Position numbers and translations under genes: made by a program. Source: Clostridium sp. Cult2 (GTDB taxonomy: Bacteria > Bacillota > Clostridia > Tissierellales > Tepidimicrobiaceae). From it: a stretch of 64,000 nucleotides of DNA. Where the stretch lies: positions 1 to 64,000 of the forward strand of contig NZ_PPXX01000054.1 of NCBI RefSeq assembly GCF_021655075.1, written 5' to 3'. Under the pieces are notes generated by a model. That model ran no database searches and had not been told where the DNA came from. It saw nothing but the letters and a program-made list of their open reading frames with translations. Shown here piece by piece: positions 43,879 to 53,300 of this stretch (the stretch's first letter is position 1; every line of letters begins with the position of its first letter).

Positions 43879-45138
43879 TCAATCTTTAACCTTTTTAATG
43901 CTATAAGGTATATTGTCCAATATATCCCTAGAAATCATTCCATATTCACCTTTATCCTTCTTTGCTAAATCACCAGCTAACCCATGGCAATATACTCCTA
44001 ATTTAGCTGCTTTGAAAGAACTTATTCCCTGACCTATAAAGCTGGCTATTATCCCTGTTAACACATCTCCACTACCTGCTGTGGCCATTCCGGGATTCCC
44101 TGTAGGATTTACATATATTTCCCCTTTTGGATTGCTTACGATGGTATTAGCACCTTTAAGCACTGTTATTACATTATATTTATTCGATACATGTTTAGAA
44201 TATTCTATCCGATTTTTTTGTATTACCTTTGTATCTATGTTCAATAGTCTTGAAAATTCACCTGGGTGAGGGGTTATAATGGTATCTGCCCTTCTATTCA
44301 ATAATATATCTGAATTGCCCTTGGATATACAATTTATACCATCTGCATCTAATACTATTGGCCTTTCAAAATTTAATAATATTTTGTTCACCAATTCAAT
44401 CCTATCTTCATCAACTCCTATCCCAGGGCCTATTGCTAATACATCCATCTCCTCTATTATCTTTTTTATCTCATCAAAAGAAGACAAAATAAAATGACCT
44501 GTATTTTCATCTTCTACAGGTTTAATTATTGCTTCTGTTAATTTAATAGAAATAATATCATATAAACTATTAGGTATAATAGTATAGACTAAACCACTTC
44601 CACTTCTTAAAGCTGCCATAGTAGCTAAACAAGAGGCACCAATCATATCTTTACTACCAGCTATTATTCCTATTCTACCAAAAGTCCCTTTATGAGATTC
44701 TATTTCTCTTTTAGGTAAAATACTCCTAATATTATCAGGAACTTTAATCTTTAAATTATAGGATTCACCTTCACCAATTGCAGAAGCAATAGCATATTCC
44801 TTTTCATGGGATATAGATAGTTTAATATTATGAATACCTAAATCATTAGAAATATTCAATCCTTGGTTATATAAATTTACATTGGGTTCCCCATTATGGT
44901 CATGAAGAATCTCTATATCCTTCCAATTTACATTACCTATTCCTGTACCAAGTAATTTAGATATAGATTCTTTAGCAGCAAATATTCCAGATACGGTTTG
45001 GGGAGTATAGTTTTTCTTTTTAATATATTCTATTTCCTTTTGTGTAAATACTCTCGTTAGAAACTGGTCTCTTTTTTTTATCAACAAATTTTCTATTCTA
45101 GATATTTTCACTATATCCACTCCGTTACCTAAAATCAT
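43879..45138 (-). CDS. AcpS-NnrD fusion: holo-ACP synthase plus NAD(P)HX dehydratase
   Basis: 419 residues made of two enzymes. Residues 1-125 are holo-[acyl-carrier-protein] synthase: Asp8 in GNGVDIVKISRIE and Glu57 in FAAKESISKLLG bind Mg and CoA. Residues ~140-419 are ADP-dependent (S)-NAD(P)H-hydrate dehydratase: KGTFGRIGIIAGS, LDADGIN, ITPHPGEFSRLL, and the nucleotide loop NPGMATAGSGDVLTG. The NnrE epimerase domain usually fused to NnrD is absent. The frame is continuous, and the junction (EGESYNLKIKVPDNIRSILPKR) looks like a linker. AAGGAG precedes the ATG. The order acpS-then-alr is as in Bacillus. Confidence 0.88.
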   Translation of the reverse strand: MILGNGVDIVKISRIENLLIKKRDQFLTRVFTQKEIEYIKKKNYTPQTVSGIFAAKESISKLLGTGIGNVNWKDIEILHDHNGEPNVNLYNQGLNISNDLGIHNIKLSISHEKEYAIASAIGEGESYNLKIKVPDNIRSILPKREIESHKGTFGRIGIIAGSKDMIGASCLATMAALRSGSGLVYTIIPNSLYDIISIKLTEAIIKPVEDENTGHFILSSFDEIKKIIEEMDVLAIGPGIGVDEDRIELVNKILLNFERPIVLDADGINCISKGNSDILLNRRADTIITPHPGEFSRLLNIDTKVIQKNRIEYSKHVSNKYNVITVLKGANTIVSNPKGEIYVNPTGNPGMATAGSGDVLTGIIASFIGQGISSFKAAKLGVYCHGLAGDLAKKDKGEYGMISRDILDNIPYSIKKVKD

Positions 45139-45150
45139 ATAGATTCTCCT

Positions 45151-45753
45151 TTATTTAAAAATTTGCTCATCTAACTTTTCAATTTCCTTATTCCCCAATA
45201 AACCATGTAAAAAAGAATAAGTTAAATTTATCCACTCTTCATAATCATACTTCTCATTTATCAATATTTTTATCCTATCTCTCATAGTATCTAACTCATC
45301 AGTGACATCCTTCAATTTTTTTTCTTTATCTTTAAGCTCTTTATAACCATAATAAACAGTAGCTTTTAATAGATTAAAGTTTAATTCTCTAATCTGTTGA
45401 GGAATAGTCTCTAATTGAAAAACTATTTCATTTAACTCCTCATTTATGGTCTCGATTTTTTCTTTGTATTCATCTAACAACCCAATGGGATGGGTTTTGT
45501 TTTCATTATTAATTGCATTTGATATACCTAAAATCATTTTCATAGCAAGGGTTTTTTCTTTTTGAAGTATTTCCTCTTTTCTTTCTAATTCTCTTTGTGC
45601 CTTTACTTGTTCTATTAATTCTTCTTTTATATATTGAATATTTCTATTGTTCACATTGCCAAATAATTTTAACCAATTTTTATCTTCTATTAGTAAAGGT
45701 ATTTTATTCTTAAGAATAATGTTTTCATCTAAATTTATATTCTTAAAGGCCAT
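45151..45753 (-). CDS. unknown coiled-coil protein
   Basis: 200 residues, mostly helical and charged, with coiled-coil segments at about 45-70, 95-115 and 130-160 (KELKDKEKKLKDVTDELDTM). No signal peptide or membrane helix is seen. I do not recognise the family. GGGGGG sits seven bases before the ATG. It is 12 bases upstream of the acpS-nnrD fusion gene and probably in its operon. It looks cytoplasmic and structural; the function is unknown. Confidence 0.72.
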   Translation of the reverse strand: MAFKNINLDENIILKNKIPLLIEDKNWLKLFGNVNNRNIQYIKEELIEQVKAQRELERKEEILQKEKTLAMKMILGISNAINNENKTHPIGLLDEYKEKIETINEELNEIVFQLETIPQQIRELNFNLLKATVYYGYKELKDKEKKLKDVTDELDTMRDRIKILINEKYDYEEWINLTYSFLHGLLGNKEIEKLDEQIFK

Positions 45754-45865
45754 TATACTACCCCCCTTATTTAGATTATACTATAAAAATTACAGGTATT
45801 TAATAAGGTTTTAGGGCTAATTTTGATTATCAATATTTATCTATGGAAATAGATTGCCTTTTGAT

Positions 45866-45896
45866 ATATACTATTTAGAGGGTCTAAATAGTATAT
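45866..45896. repeat. perfect inverted repeat upstream of the MFS gene
   Basis: 14-bp perfect arms (45866-45879 and 45883-45896) around GGG: ATATACTATTTAGA and its complement. The repeat ends just before the SD (AGGTAGGTG) of the MFS gene and contains TATACT, a possible -10. It could be an operator or an RNA hairpin at the 5' end of the message. The rest of the 45754-45915 gap holds nothing else I recognise. Confidence 0.6.
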
Positions 45897-45915
45897 AGGT
45901 AGGTGTACATAATAA

Positions 45916-47163
45916 ATGGAAGAAAGCTATTCCATACAAGAAGAATATTTAGAGTATAATATTAGAACAAATATAATAAATGGTATTTTAGCTACTGCTG
46001 CTTTAAATTTAGTAAATCCATATTTTGCAAAGTTTGCTGAAAGATTAGGAGCTACAGATTATCAAATTGCATATCTTACATCATTACCCCATTTTTTTAG
46101 CATTTTAGCTTTTATTCCAGGTGCTATATTAATAGAGAGCTTGAAGAATAAACAAAAAGTTGTAGGTTCAATTATGCTTATTCAAAAATTCTTCTATCTT
46201 TTTATGGCCTTTATACCTTTTTTAAACCTGAATCAAGCTAGCTTGTTTATCTTTTTAGTTGGATTTATGAATCTCCCTGGTGCTATAGGAAACATGGGAT
46301 ATCAATCTAGTATGGGAGATGTGTTTTTAACCCAAGATAGAGGTAAGGCTATGGGATTAAGATATAGGTATTCTTCAACAGTAGGAATTATTATAACCTT
46401 CATATCTGGTAGGCTACTAACTTCCTTGCCTAAATCTCCAGCAGATACCATAAAATTATATCAAATATTTTTTATTATTGCTTTTGTGCTAGCATTTATT
46501 GAGGTTGTTTTTTATTTTAAATTTAAAGGTGTTAATAAAAATGAAAAAGTATCCTCTAACTATATTGCATCTTTAAAAGATGTAATTAAAAATCTACCAA
46601 AACGAAAAAAATTTATCATATTTACAATATGTTCCTTGTTTTTTCATATAGGATGGGTTGGTGCTCAACCCTTATTTAATATATATATTATTAAAATACT
46701 AAAAGCAAACGAGACATGGCTAAGTATCATGTCTATCGCTAGTGGTATATCCTCTATAGCCACCTATACAAAATGGGCTTCTTTTGCAGAAAAAAAAGGC
46801 AATGGTATTGCCTTGACTATTGCCATTATTGGCATGGGTATAACACCCATACTATACGCATTATCGAGAAGTTTATTTATGTTAGTTCTTTTCAATATAA
46901 TTATTGGAGTATCTGTAGCAGGGACAACCTCTTTGCTATTTAGCATATTGCTTGAAATAATACCAAATAATAATAGAACAATATATATCGGAGTATATAA
47001 TACAATGATAGCAATAATTTCAGCAATATCCCCTATTCTAGGTGTTAAGATAATGAATATGACTAACATAAAAATTTCTTTAATAATAATTGCAGTCATT
47101 AGGCTTACGGCTAGTATCTTGTTTTATACAGGATCTAACCTTACGAAGAAACACCCTAGCTAG
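45916..47163 (+). CDS. MFS transporter
   Basis: 415 residues with 12 predicted membrane helices in two halves and a central cytoplasmic loop (~195-215). It belongs to the major facilitator superfamily; ERLGATDYQIAYLTSLPHFF resembles clostridial MFS proteins of unknown substrate. The ATG is preceded by AGGTAGGTG. It is single-gene, with a palindrome at the front and a terminator at the end. Cargo cannot be inferred. Confidence 0.87.
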   Translation: MEESYSIQEEYLEYNIRTNIINGILATAALNLVNPYFAKFAERLGATDYQIAYLTSLPHFFSILAFIPGAILIESLKNKQKVVGSIMLIQKFFYLFMAFIPFLNLNQASLFIFLVGFMNLPGAIGNMGYQSSMGDVFLTQDRGKAMGLRYRYSSTVGIIITFISGRLLTSLPKSPADTIKLYQIFFIIAFVLAFIEVVFYFKFKGVNKNEKVSSNYIASLKDVIKNLPKRKKFIIFTICSLFFHIGWVGAQPLFNIYIIKILKANETWLSIMSIASGISSIATYTKWASFAEKKGNGIALTIAIIGMGITPILYALSRSLFMLVLFNIIIGVSVAGTTSLLFSILLEIIPNNNRTIYIGVYNTMIAIISAISPILGVKIMNMTNIKISLIIIAVIRLTASILFYTGSNLTKKHPS

Positions 47164-47173
47164 GGTGTTTCTT
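47146..47173. terminator. bidirectional terminator, perfect palindrome
   Basis: 28-base perfect palindrome with core GAAACACCCTAGCTAGGG. The MFS stop codon is inside, and the end of the convergent amidohydrolase gene is ten bases further on. Confidence 0.85.
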
Positions 47174-47182
47174 AATAAAATA

Positions 47183-48472
47183 TTATCTATTTATTAAATC
47201 CTTAGCAGATTTTTCTGCATTATACATAATCTTTTCTACATCTAAAGTTTTTATCTCTCTCTTCTCCATTATTATTTTTCCATCTACTATTACCGTATCC
47301 ACATCAGACCCTTGTACTGAATAGGCTAAAGATGATATTACATTGTGTAATGGATATAGATGAGGTTTCTTCATGTCAATTAAAACTATATCTGCTTTTT
47401 TCCCTATTTCTATAGACCCTATTTCTTTATCCCATAGTAAAGCTTTGGCACCGTTTATTGTTGCCATTCTCAGTGCAGTTATAGCTGGTACTGATATAGC
47501 GTTCATATTTACAGCTTTATTCACAATTGAAGCTAAGTGTATTTCTTCAAACATATTTAAATTATTATTGCTAGATGAGCCATCCGTTCCTAAACTTACA
47601 TTTACTCCAAACTTAAGCATTTCATCTATGGGAGCGAATCCACTAGCAAGTTTTAAATTACTAGTTGGATTATTTACAGGACTTACATTGTTTTCCTTTA
47701 ATATTTTTATATCCTCATGATTGATATGGACACAGTGGGCAGCTATAGTAGGTAATCTAAATAATCCTAAATCATATACATGTTTTATAGGAGATTTGCC
47801 ATAGGTTTTAAAACTATCCTCTACTTCCTTTTTAGTCTCTGATAAATGGATATGGATACCAGTATCCAATTCATAGGCTAAATCCATTATATCTTCTAAA
47901 TAATCAGGACTACAGGTATAAGGTGCATGAGGTGCTACCATTACCTTAATTCTTCCATTACCTTTATCATTCCAGTTATTATATAGACTCCTTGTATCAT
48001 CTAATTTTTCTTTCTCTTTGCCTGGTTCTTCTATAAGACCCCTTGTCAAAATCCCTCTCATCCCCGACTCTTCCAAACCCTTTCCTACTTCATCCATGAA
48101 AAAATACATATCACAAAAAGCAGTAGTACCAGTTTGAATCATCTCTACCATACTTAAAAGGGAACCCCAATAAATATCTTCTCTTTTAAGATTTGCCTCT
48201 ATGGGCCATATTTTCTGAGTTAACCATTCATGTAATGGTAAATCATCAGCATAATTTCTAAGTAAAGACATTCCAATATGAGTATGAGCATTTATTAACC
48301 CTGGTATTGCTACTTTATTTTTACCGTCTATGGTTCTATCTATCTTTATATCCTCTCTCAATTCACCAATATGCTTTATTTTATCTTCTTCAATGTAGAT
48401 ATTAGCATTTTCTAATACTTCTTCTTTGCAATCCATAGGTACTATAGTGATATTTTTAATAAGTAAGTTCAT
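47183..48472 (-). CDS. amidohydrolase, MTA/SAH/5'-deoxyadenosine deaminase type
   Basis: 429-residue amidohydrolase. Metal ligands are INAHTH near residue 60, HIHLSE near 210, AAHCVHI near 240 and GTDG near 295. [15 protein letters not shown] and [11 protein letters not shown] are typical of MtaD/DadD enzymes. These deaminate methylthioadenosine, S-adenosylhomocysteine or 5'-deoxyadenosine to inosine derivatives, as part of SAM by-product salvage. AAGGAAGGAG precedes the ATG. The exact nucleoside is not resolved. Confidence 0.9.
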   Translation of the reverse strand: MNLLIKNITIVPMDCKEEVLENANIYIEEDKIKHIGELREDIKIDRTIDGKNKVAIPGLINAHTHIGMSLLRNYADDLPLHEWLTQKIWPIEANLKREDIYWGSLLSMVEMIQTGTTAFCDMYFFMDEVGKGLEESGMRGILTRGLIEEPGKEKEKLDDTRSLYNNWNDKGNGRIKVMVAPHAPYTCSPDYLEDIMDLAYELDTGIHIHLSETKKEVEDSFKTYGKSPIKHVYDLGLFRLPTIAAHCVHINHEDIKILKENNVSPVNNPTSNLKLASGFAPIDEMLKFGVNVSLGTDGSSSNNNLNMFEEIHLASIVNKAVNMNAISVPAITALRMATINGAKALLWDKEIGSIEIGKKADIVLIDMKKPHLYPLHNVISSLAYSVQGSDVDTVIVDGKIIMEKREIKTLDVEKIMYNAEKSAKDLINR

Positions 48473-48527
48473 ACTAATAGCTCCTTCCTTATATACTTAA
48501 AATAAGTATATCATATGATTAATAATA

Positions 48528-48565
48528 AACCCATTTGCTTTTCATTTATAAATAGCAAATGGGTT
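48528..48565 (-). terminator. terminator of the transglutaminase-like gene
   Basis: Perfect 12-bp stem AACCCATTTGCT/AGCAAATGGGTT with a 14-base loop, followed on the minus strand by TTATTATTAATC. Confidence 0.65.
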
Positions 48566-48597
48566 ATAAACATATATGGTTTTTATTAAAATAAACC

Positions 48598-49404
48598 TTA
48601 ATATTCTTTTTCCACTAAATATTCTTTTGGATTCTTTATCATTGGAACTGATAATTCATTTTTCACATATGCAGAATCATATGTAGTATCTATAATAATC
48701 CATTCATTTGTTTCTTTTAAATATACTTGATTCCAAGCATGGTATTCTTTAATATCATTATTATACCCCATAACTAATTTAGTTGGAATACCAATACTTC
48801 TTAGCATTGCTGAAAATAAAGCTGAGTAATCATAACATATTCCCTTAGAGGATTTAAATGTTTCCTCAATGGAAGGTAAGTAACCTGCCTGTAAGTTTTT
48901 TATCTTCTCTTTATCATAGCTAATGTTATTTACTATATAACTATGTATAGCTTTAACTTTATCTAAATCACTTTTTGCATCTTTAGTAAGATCTTTTGCT
49001 TTCTTTATAGCTTCCATATCTTCATTCCAATTAATAAGCTGGATGGATTGTAGAAATACTTTATTCTTATCTATTAAACCTAGATTTAATTCCTCTTTTT
49101 CTAACAATCTATATTTGTTCCCTTCAATATTTTCTAGTATTGAAATAGTATATTTACCATCACCTAATTGAAGGGGAAATTGATTGTTTGTTCTTATGTC
49201 ATAGGTATATTTACTAGTTCCTTTACTTATCATTACCTTTAGCTTTGAATTTTTTGAAGGACTATAATTGATACTTATTAAACCTTTATCCAATTTACCT
49301 TTGTCAAAACTATTAGATAAAATAGCTTCTTTAGAAAAGCTAGTTGCTGAAGTAAAAATTAAAATAAAAATTATGCTAAGGCTTACAATACGTTTTTTAA
49401 ACAA
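48598..49404 (-). CDS. exported transglutaminase-like (TgpA/LapG-type fold) protein
   Basis: 268 residues. A signal peptide (IVSLSIIFILIFTSATSFS) is followed by a ~110-residue beta-rich region and a transglutaminase-like domain. The Cys-His-Asp triad is intact: KGICYDYSALFSAML, EYHAWNQVY, WIIIDTTYDS. Such domains act as cysteine proteases or cross-linkers at the cell surface. The start is TTG 49404 with AAAGGAG at good spacing. That SD lies directly after a c-di-GMP-I riboswitch, so expression should respond to c-di-GMP. Confidence 0.9.
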   Translation of the reverse strand: MFKKRIVSLSIIFILIFTSATSFSKEAILSNSFDKGKLDKGLISINYSPSKNSKLKVMISKGTSKYTYDIRTNNQFPLQLGDGKYTISILENIEGNKYRLLEKEELNLGLIDKNKVFLQSIQLINWNEDMEAIKKAKDLTKDAKSDLDKVKAIHSYIVNNISYDKEKIKNLQAGYLPSIEETFKSSKGICYDYSALFSAMLRSIGIPTKLVMGYNNDIKEYHAWNQVYLKETNEWIIIDTTYDSAYVKNELSVPMIKNPKEYLVEKEY

Positions 49405-49417
49405 ATAAAACTCTCCT

Positions 49418-49500
49418 TTCGGTAACTGGCTGCCATCTTAGTCTCCTAAGGAAGGCCCTTTAGTTTTGCGTCCCTAACTTTCGTTAGATTTGCCTTTATC
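49418..49500 (-). ncRNA. class I cyclic-di-GMP riboswitch (GEMM-I)
   Basis: Minus-strand RNA shows the conserved core in order. AAAGGCAAA is followed by P2 CTAAC-GAAA-GTTAG with the GAAA tetraloop, then GGGACGCAAA, AAAGGGCC, a variable P3 arm, GGCAGCC and GTTACCG. All invariant positions that I know of are present. The aptamer ends four bases before the SD of the transglutaminase gene, suggesting control of translation initiation; no clear terminator is seen. A sigma-A promoter lies about 40 bases upstream. Confidence 0.93.
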
Positions 49501-49537
49501 GGTGGAAAGTCACCAATAATCTATATACTTTACCATT

Positions 49538-49566
49538 ATTATACAATGGCTTGTCCTTATTGTCCA
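49538..49566 (-). promoter_or_regulatory. sigma-A promoter of the riboswitch-transglutaminase transcript
   Basis: Minus strand TGGACA (49566-49561), 17-base spacer, TATAAT (49543-49538). The -10 lies inside an inverted repeat (CCATT...AATGG). Confidence 0.7.
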
Positions 49567-49614
49567 TAGCTTTCTATACCTAAATTAAAATATTTATTTA
49601 TATATGAGGATATT

Positions 49615-49623
49615 TGGTATAAT
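49615..49623 (+). promoter_or_regulatory. extended -10 promoter of the sortase gene
   Basis: TGGTATAAT with perfect -10 and TG extension, 27 bases upstream of the ATG; weak -35. Confidence 0.5.
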
Positions 49624-49650
49624 TAATATAAATCCTTTGGAGGTATAATT

Positions 49651-50307
49651 ATGAAAAAAGTAATACCTATATTATTGATTATAATAGGCATATTATTCCT
49701 GTTGACTCCTTTTATAACAGAGCAGATAATCAAGTATTATAGCAAATCTATAATAAGCGAAGAAGTTACCAATGAAATTATTAAGGCTAATAATCAAAAT
49801 GACCAGTTGGAGGTAGAATTTGACTTTTCTGCTATAGAGGATGTAGATATAAAATCTATAATAAAAGGTTCTATGAATTTTAACAGAAAACTTGTAATTG
49901 GGACTATATTAATTCCCGATTTGGATATAAACCTACCTATAATGAAAGGTTTGTCCGATGCTAATCTTATGGTAGGTGCTGCTACTATGAAGCTAGACCA
50001 ATCTTTTGGCCTAGGAAACTTCACTTTAGCAGGGCATTATATGAAAAATAAAGACTTACTGTTTGGAAGTTTGATGGACATTGAAATAGGAGATTTAGTT
50101 TATATATCAGATGGGGAAAAAATCTATGAATACAATATATATGATACTGTAGTTGTTCTCGATACTGCTATGGAAATGCTATCCGATAAAAAAGCAGGTG
50201 AAAAGGGTAAACCTATAATCTCCTTGATGACCTGTTACTATTCTTCTAAGACAGGAAAGAGATTTTTTGCCCTAGGGGAATTGGTAGATGAATATCCAAT
50301 TGATTAG
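49651..50307 (+). CDS. sortase
   Basis: 218-residue sortase. One N-terminal membrane helix (IPILLIIIGILFLLTPF) is followed by the sortase barrel with His129 in LAGHY, Cys195 in ISLMTC and Arg204 in TGKRFF, the full catalytic triad. It cleaves LPXTG-type signals and joins the protein to peptidoglycan. GGAGG lies upstream of the ATG. It converges on the gene for a giant LPKTG adhesin, its likely substrate. A class A or D assignment is possible; I cannot decide by eye. Confidence 0.93.
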   Translation: MKKVIPILLIIIGILFLLTPFITEQIIKYYSKSIISEEVTNEIIKANNQNDQLEVEFDFSAIEDVDIKSIIKGSMNFNRKLVIGTILIPDLDINLPIMKGLSDANLMVGAATMKLDQSFGLGNFTLAGHYMKNKDLLFGSLMDIEIGDLVYISDGEKIYEYNIYDTVVVLDTAMEMLSDKKAGEKGKPIISLMTCYYSSKTGKRFFALGELVDEYPID

Positions 50308-50372
50308 AAAAATTCACTGTTAATATTGCATGATTATAACCTATTACAGATTGGGATATTGAAATATAGAAA

Positions 50373-50392
50373 AGGCAGAGTTCCCTCTGCCT
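50373..50392. terminator. terminator between sortase and adhesin genes
   Basis: Perfect 8-bp stem AGGCAGAG/CTCTGCCT with a four-base loop. TTTTCTATATTTC follows on the minus strand, so it best serves the adhesin gene. Confidence 0.75.
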
Positions 50393-50399
50393 AATAAAT

Positions 50400-53300
50400 C
50401 TATGCTGTTTTTCTTCTAAATGCAAAGCCTAATGCTATTAGTATTAAGCCTATTAAGTAGAAAATTATATTATTGTTTTCCCCCGTTTTAGGTAATGTTG
50501 GCTTGTCTACATCTAGCCCACCTTTTGGTGTATTGTCATCTAAACCAATTGTTGGGTCGTCTTCTTTATCTACATCTGTGCCACCTTTTGGATTGCCATC
50601 CTCATCTATGTCTATTGTAGGATCTTCTGGATCTGTTGGGTCTTCTGGCTCCGTTGGTTCTGTAGGATTTTCTGGTTCTTCTGGCTTATCCTCTTCGTTA
50701 TAGATTACAAGCTCTATTGTAGTTCCATCGGTTATGTTTTTCTTTATTATTTCTTCGTTTAACATATAGCCTTCTGGTGCCTTTACTTCTTTGATTGTAT
50801 ATGTTCCTACAGGTAGATAATTAGATATAGCTTCACCTTTACTATTAGTTTTTAATGTACCTACTACTCGATTTGCAGAATTTAATATATTGAATTCCGC
50901 ATCTTGTAGTAATTCATTAGAACCTAATGCTTTTTTAATTATCTTTATTCTGCCTTCAGGAGTAGGAGGTTCGTATGGTATTTCTGGGTCTGTTGGTATC
51001 CTTCTGTTTTCAAAGGTTACTTTTACTACTACCTTGTCCTCTTTGATTTCAAAAGGATGTTTTTCATTGTTTCGTACATATCCTGATGGTGCTTGAGTCT
51101 CTTTAAAATAATATTTACCATATACTAAATTTTCAAACCTTATTATACCTGTTTCATCAGTAGTTTTTTCTTCTACTAGTTCATCTTTTTCAGTATAAAC
51201 TGCAATTTTAGCATTCTTTAATGGTTTATTTGTATATCTATCTACTTTTAGTAATTCAAAATCTCCTCTAATTCTAGTATTGGATATACTTCCACCATTT
51301 ATCTTAATGGTTTCACCATGTGTAGTTATGGAAACCTCTACGGGTTCTATAGGATTATATCCTTCTGGCGGGTCGGTTTCTATGATTATATATTCACCAT
51401 ATTCTACATCCACAAATTTAACTTCCCCTTTATTATTGCTTATTGCAACTTGGACTGGGGATTCTAATTCTTTGTCAGATTCATGGTATAATGTAAACTC
51501 TGCACCTTCTAGTATGTCATCATCTTCTCCATATTTAGTGAACTCTATATTGCCCTTTATCTTTTCATTCTTAATATCAACCTTTATATGTTTAGTATCA
51601 ACACCTTTTTTAAGTTCAACTTCGGTATCTTCAATTAGATAATATTCTGTAGGCGTTTCTATTTCCCTTATATAGTAGGTTCCCATCCGTAAGTCATCAA
51701 ATAAAATCTCACCATTTTCATCTGTTTCCCCAATAACAGCTGGCGATAAAGATTTTTTATCCTTATCAAGTAGTTCAAATTTAATATTGGACAGTTTTTC
51801 ATTAGTATCTTTATCTGTTTTAACAATCTTAATGCTACCTCTTGTCTTGCTTCCTGTACCTCCAGCTGCTGCATTATCAAAATATATTGATATCGCTTTA
51901 CTAGTATGTGATTGCTCAACTGCAGTTCCTTTTAGCATTATTTCATTTTTAAAGGATTCATCACTTATACTTTCTCCATCTATGTCTGTTGTAAATTTTA
52001 AAATATATGCATCTTTAATATCACCTAGACTAAACTCTACAGTATTAGTATCTACATCATATTTTGTACCAATAGGACTCTCATCTTCTACTGGGGTGTA
52101 TTTCCCCTTATCATCTACTATTAGTTTATATAGTTTAACAGTAGTAGTATCCAAGATTAATTTATCTTGTAACTTATCAGTAAGTTTTACATCTATTAAT
52201 TCTAGCTGATTGGTATTGATGGTTACTTCCCAATCGATATAATCATTATGCCTTTGGTAGATTCCTTCTTTACCAACTATGGTGTTTTTGATTATATTTT
52301 CTCCTGTCCATGACTCTCCACTTTCTTTAATTTGATCTCCTGTTAATGTTGCTTTGTTCTCTAATTTTTTATCTCCATTTGTTTTAAGGAAATCATGAAC
52401 TTTATCTTCAGGTATTTTGGTTTTAAAGGTGATAGTTACCACATCTTCAATATTTCCAAGATTTATTGTCAATTTATTTCCTTCAAGCTTATATTGGTTA
52501 ACTCCTTCACCTTCTGTTGATGCTGTGTTACCTATTTTTAATTCGCCATCAAATTTATGGAATTCTCCAAGTATCTCATCTACAACTACAGCATTATTAA
52601 TTTTCATTTTATTTTCATTTACAACTATCTTCCAAAATGCTTCACGGGTAAGATAATTATATCCTGTGCCTGTCTTTTCTATTACCTTACTTATATAGCT
52701 TTGGTCACCACCTGTCTCCCTTTCATTTATGTTGTTACCATTAATCTTCACAGTATTTTTAAATGTTTCATTATTATTTGCGCCATATAAATGTTTATAT
52801 TCATCTTTAATCTTTGTAACTAAATTAATGGTATAGGTATCATTAATTTCTCCATCATAACTGAATTTTAAGTTCTGTCCTTTCTCCTCAAATTGCCAAG
52901 TATCTTTATCAACGGTATGAGATACATATTCCAACTCATCTGGAAGTATATCTGTTACTACAGGATTTTGTATATCTAGCTTGTTTTCATTTATTGTTAT
53001 AGTCCAATATACCTTATGTTCAGCTCTATCATAGCCAATGCCTTCTTTTGAGATTACAGTCCTAGGTAGAGAGACTCCTTCCTCTGATTCTGCAAGATTT
53101 TCGTTACCCCAACTCAAAGTTGCTTTATTAATATAAGTTTTAGTTTTATCAGGTTCATATGCTTCTATATCTACTATTCTGGTATCATAGGTTATGGTAA
53201 GTTTTTTATCTAATCCCTTGGGGAATTTTATTATGAATTTATTGCCTTCTTCGGTCAAATTATATTGAATCTCTGACGGCTCAAGTTTAATTGAACTTTC

